A stretch of DNA of 18,290 nt, from contig JAAZEI010000026.1 of NCBI GenBank assembly GCA_012512355.1, positions 1-18,290 on the forward strand. Direction: 5' to 3'. A model generated the notes under the pieces. The model had not been told where the DNA came from, searched no databases, and saw only the letters and a list, made by a program, of their open reading frames with translations. Position numbers and translations under genes: made by a program. The DNA comes from Clostridiales bacterium (lineage in GTDB: Bacteria; Bacillota; Clostridia; Christensenellales; Aristaeellaceae). Below are positions 17,386 to 18,290 of the stretch, one piece after another. The first letter of the stretch is position 1; every line of letters starts with the position of its first letter.

Positions 17386-18036
17386 ATGAAGATTGTTAAT
17401 CGCCTGGAACGAAAACTCTATCGCTTGCAGATTCATCCCTTTTTTAAATATATTATTTTTACAATGGCTGGTGTTTATGCTCTGCAATTATTCTTCCCCA
17501 GTTTTGGTTTAATTGGGTTGCTGTCACTGTATATGCCATTGGTATATAAAGGAGAAATATGGAGGCTGCTTACTTTTCTTATTGTTCCGCCGCTTCAAAG
17601 CCCTCTTTATGCACTTCTTCACTTATATTTTTATTATTTTATTGGTACTGCTTTAGAGAATAAATGGGGTCAGCTGCGCTTTTTGCTTTACTTTATCATT
17701 GGTGCATTGGGCGCTCTGATTGCTGCATTACTGACACAAGTTGGTACTAACTACTATTTATTTATGTCAATGTTTTTCGCTTTTGCACTGATATATCCTG
17801 AACAAGAAATGATGCTTTTTTTCGTGCTGCCCATTAAGATGAAATGGCTGGCACTTGCCAATGCGCTGCTATTCATATATATGTTTATTAATGGTAACTG
17901 GCCATCACGCGTCAGCCTAATCTTCAGCCTGCTCAATCTGATCCTTTTCTTTGGCGGAGATATGCTTAACCTAAGCAGAAATTATATTGCCCAGTGGAAT
18001 CGCAGAAGAGTTTTCAAAAACGCTCAGCGTAAATAA
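17386..18036 (+). CDS. Rhomboid-fold membrane protein lacking protease catalytic residues
   Basis: The 216-residue integral membrane protein has about six hydrophobic segments. The rhomboid-like signs are GEIWRLLTFLIVPP at 57-70 and YFIGTALENKWGQLRF at 84-99, matching the L1 and TM2 region of rhomboid proteins. However, the TM4 position that should read GxSG is NYYLFMSMFFAFAL (122-135), and no histidine occurs in the last membrane segment (about 178-190), so the Ser-His dyad is absent. It is therefore probably a non-proteolytic relative (pseudorhomboid, comparable in principle to Derlin or iRhom). Function and partners are unknown. The protein ends in a basic tail (WNRRRVFKNAQRK), likely cytoplasmic. 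It stands alone between its own promoter and a terminator. Confidence 0.85.
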   Translation: MKIVNRLERKLYRLQIHPFFKYIIFTMAGVYALQLFFPSFGLIGLLSLYMPLVYKGEIWRLLTFLIVPPLQSPLYALLHLYFYYFIGTALENKWGQLRFLLYFIIGALGALIAALLTQVGTNYYLFMSMFFAFALIYPEQEMMLFFVLPIKMKWLALANALLFIYMFINGNWPSRVSLIFSLLNLILFFGGDMLNLSRNYIAQWNRRRVFKNAQRK

Positions 18037-18054
18037 AGTTGTTATGAGCAGTTT

Positions 18055-18100
18055 AAAACGTCCCCCAACAACTGAATGATTCAGTGTTAAGGGACGTTTT
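18055..18100. terminator. Bidirectional terminator between the rhomboid-like gene and rnpB
   Basis: AAAACGTCCC (18055-18064) pairs with GGGACGTTTT (18091-18100), with further inner pairing AACA/TGTT and CTGA/TCAG across a small mismatch. Flanking A and T runs give a U-tract in both directions, fitting its place between two convergent transcripts. Confidence 0.82.
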
Positions 18101-18110
18101 AAAAATAAAC

Positions 18111-18290
18111 TGATGAGCGCAATCTATAAGCCGAGTTCTGTCTGGAATGGCCATCTATCTAGGCATTCCGTCGCCGGAATGCTCAAGCGATTACGAAAGC
18201 GGGACGGGCCGTCCATATGCTTTCATCTATCTTGCACCAGATGGGGTTTACATGACGGTCAAGTTGCCAAGCCGCCGGTGCGCTCTTACC
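18111..18290 (-). ncRNA. rnpB: RNase P RNA, bacterial type A, 3' part
   Basis: This is the catalytic RNA that removes the 5' leader from pre-tRNAs. The minus strand, read from the right edge, shows in order the conserved GGTAAGAGCGCACC, the TAAACCCC segment, GGACGGCCCGTCC (P16 region), a CTTGAG segment, CCTAGATAGATGGCC (conserved region V) and ACAGAACTCGGCTTAT near the 3' end. These line up well with E. coli M1 RNA in sequence and order, so type A is likely rather than the Bacillus type B. About 180 nt are present; the 5' half lies beyond the right edge. The exact 3' end (about 18111) is estimated by comparison with M1 RNA, and a terminator follows. Confidence 0.95.

Noticed and set aside
18180..18235. 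Possible change in the RNase P L15 GGU element that pairs with tRNA CCA
   Set aside because: The loop reads UGGA before P16, but I cannot align the internal loop confidently by eye, so no claim is made.

Overview
The window looks like a chromosomal housekeeping segment from a low-to-moderate GC Firmicute, most likely class Clostridia. The grounds are the gene orders (plsX-acpP-rnc-smc-ftsY, darA-holB-ricT, greA-lysS), strong AGGAG-type ribosome binding sites, c-di-AMP receptor and RicT homologues, a Gram-positive lipoprotein with a Thr/Pro stalk, and a type-A RNase P RNA. I cannot assign a genus. No mobile element, CRISPR array, tRNA or prophage gene is visible.

Layout, left to right. (1) Bases 1-4694 are one tight minus-strand operon: greA, lysS, a membrane-anchored protein resembling a solute-binding domain, a HAD phosphatase-thymidylate kinase fusion, and mnmA cut by the left edge. 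(2) A 462-base divergent intergenic region precedes a plus-strand lipoprotein with four peptidoglycan-binding modules. This gene converges on ftsY across a strong hairpin terminator. (3) Bases 6702-13149 hold the minus-strand cluster plsX, acpP, terminator, rnc, smc, ftsY, which covers phospholipid synthesis, RNA processing, chromosome segregation and membrane targeting. (4) Divergent from plsX is the plus-strand operon darA-holB-ricT: c-di-AMP sensor, clamp-loader delta prime, and RNase Y specificity factor. (5) Bases 15728-17229 are a minus-strand polar amino acid ABC transporter with binding protein and permease but no ATPase in view. (6) A plus-strand rhomboid-like membrane protein without the protease catalytic residues follows. 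(7) A convergent terminator separates it from the 3' half of rnpB, which runs off the right edge on the minus strand.

Most content is orthodox. The best candidate for something little described is the single polypeptide joining a complete HAD-type phosphatase to a complete thymidylate kinase, translationally coupled to an unrecognised membrane-anchored protein. The tmk gene is correspondingly absent from the darA-holB-ricT cluster, where Bacillus keeps it. Secondary oddities are an acyl carrier protein with a rewritten recognition helix, an intrinsic terminator directly in front of rnc, a binding protein without a lipobox, and the inactive rhomboid next to rnpB.
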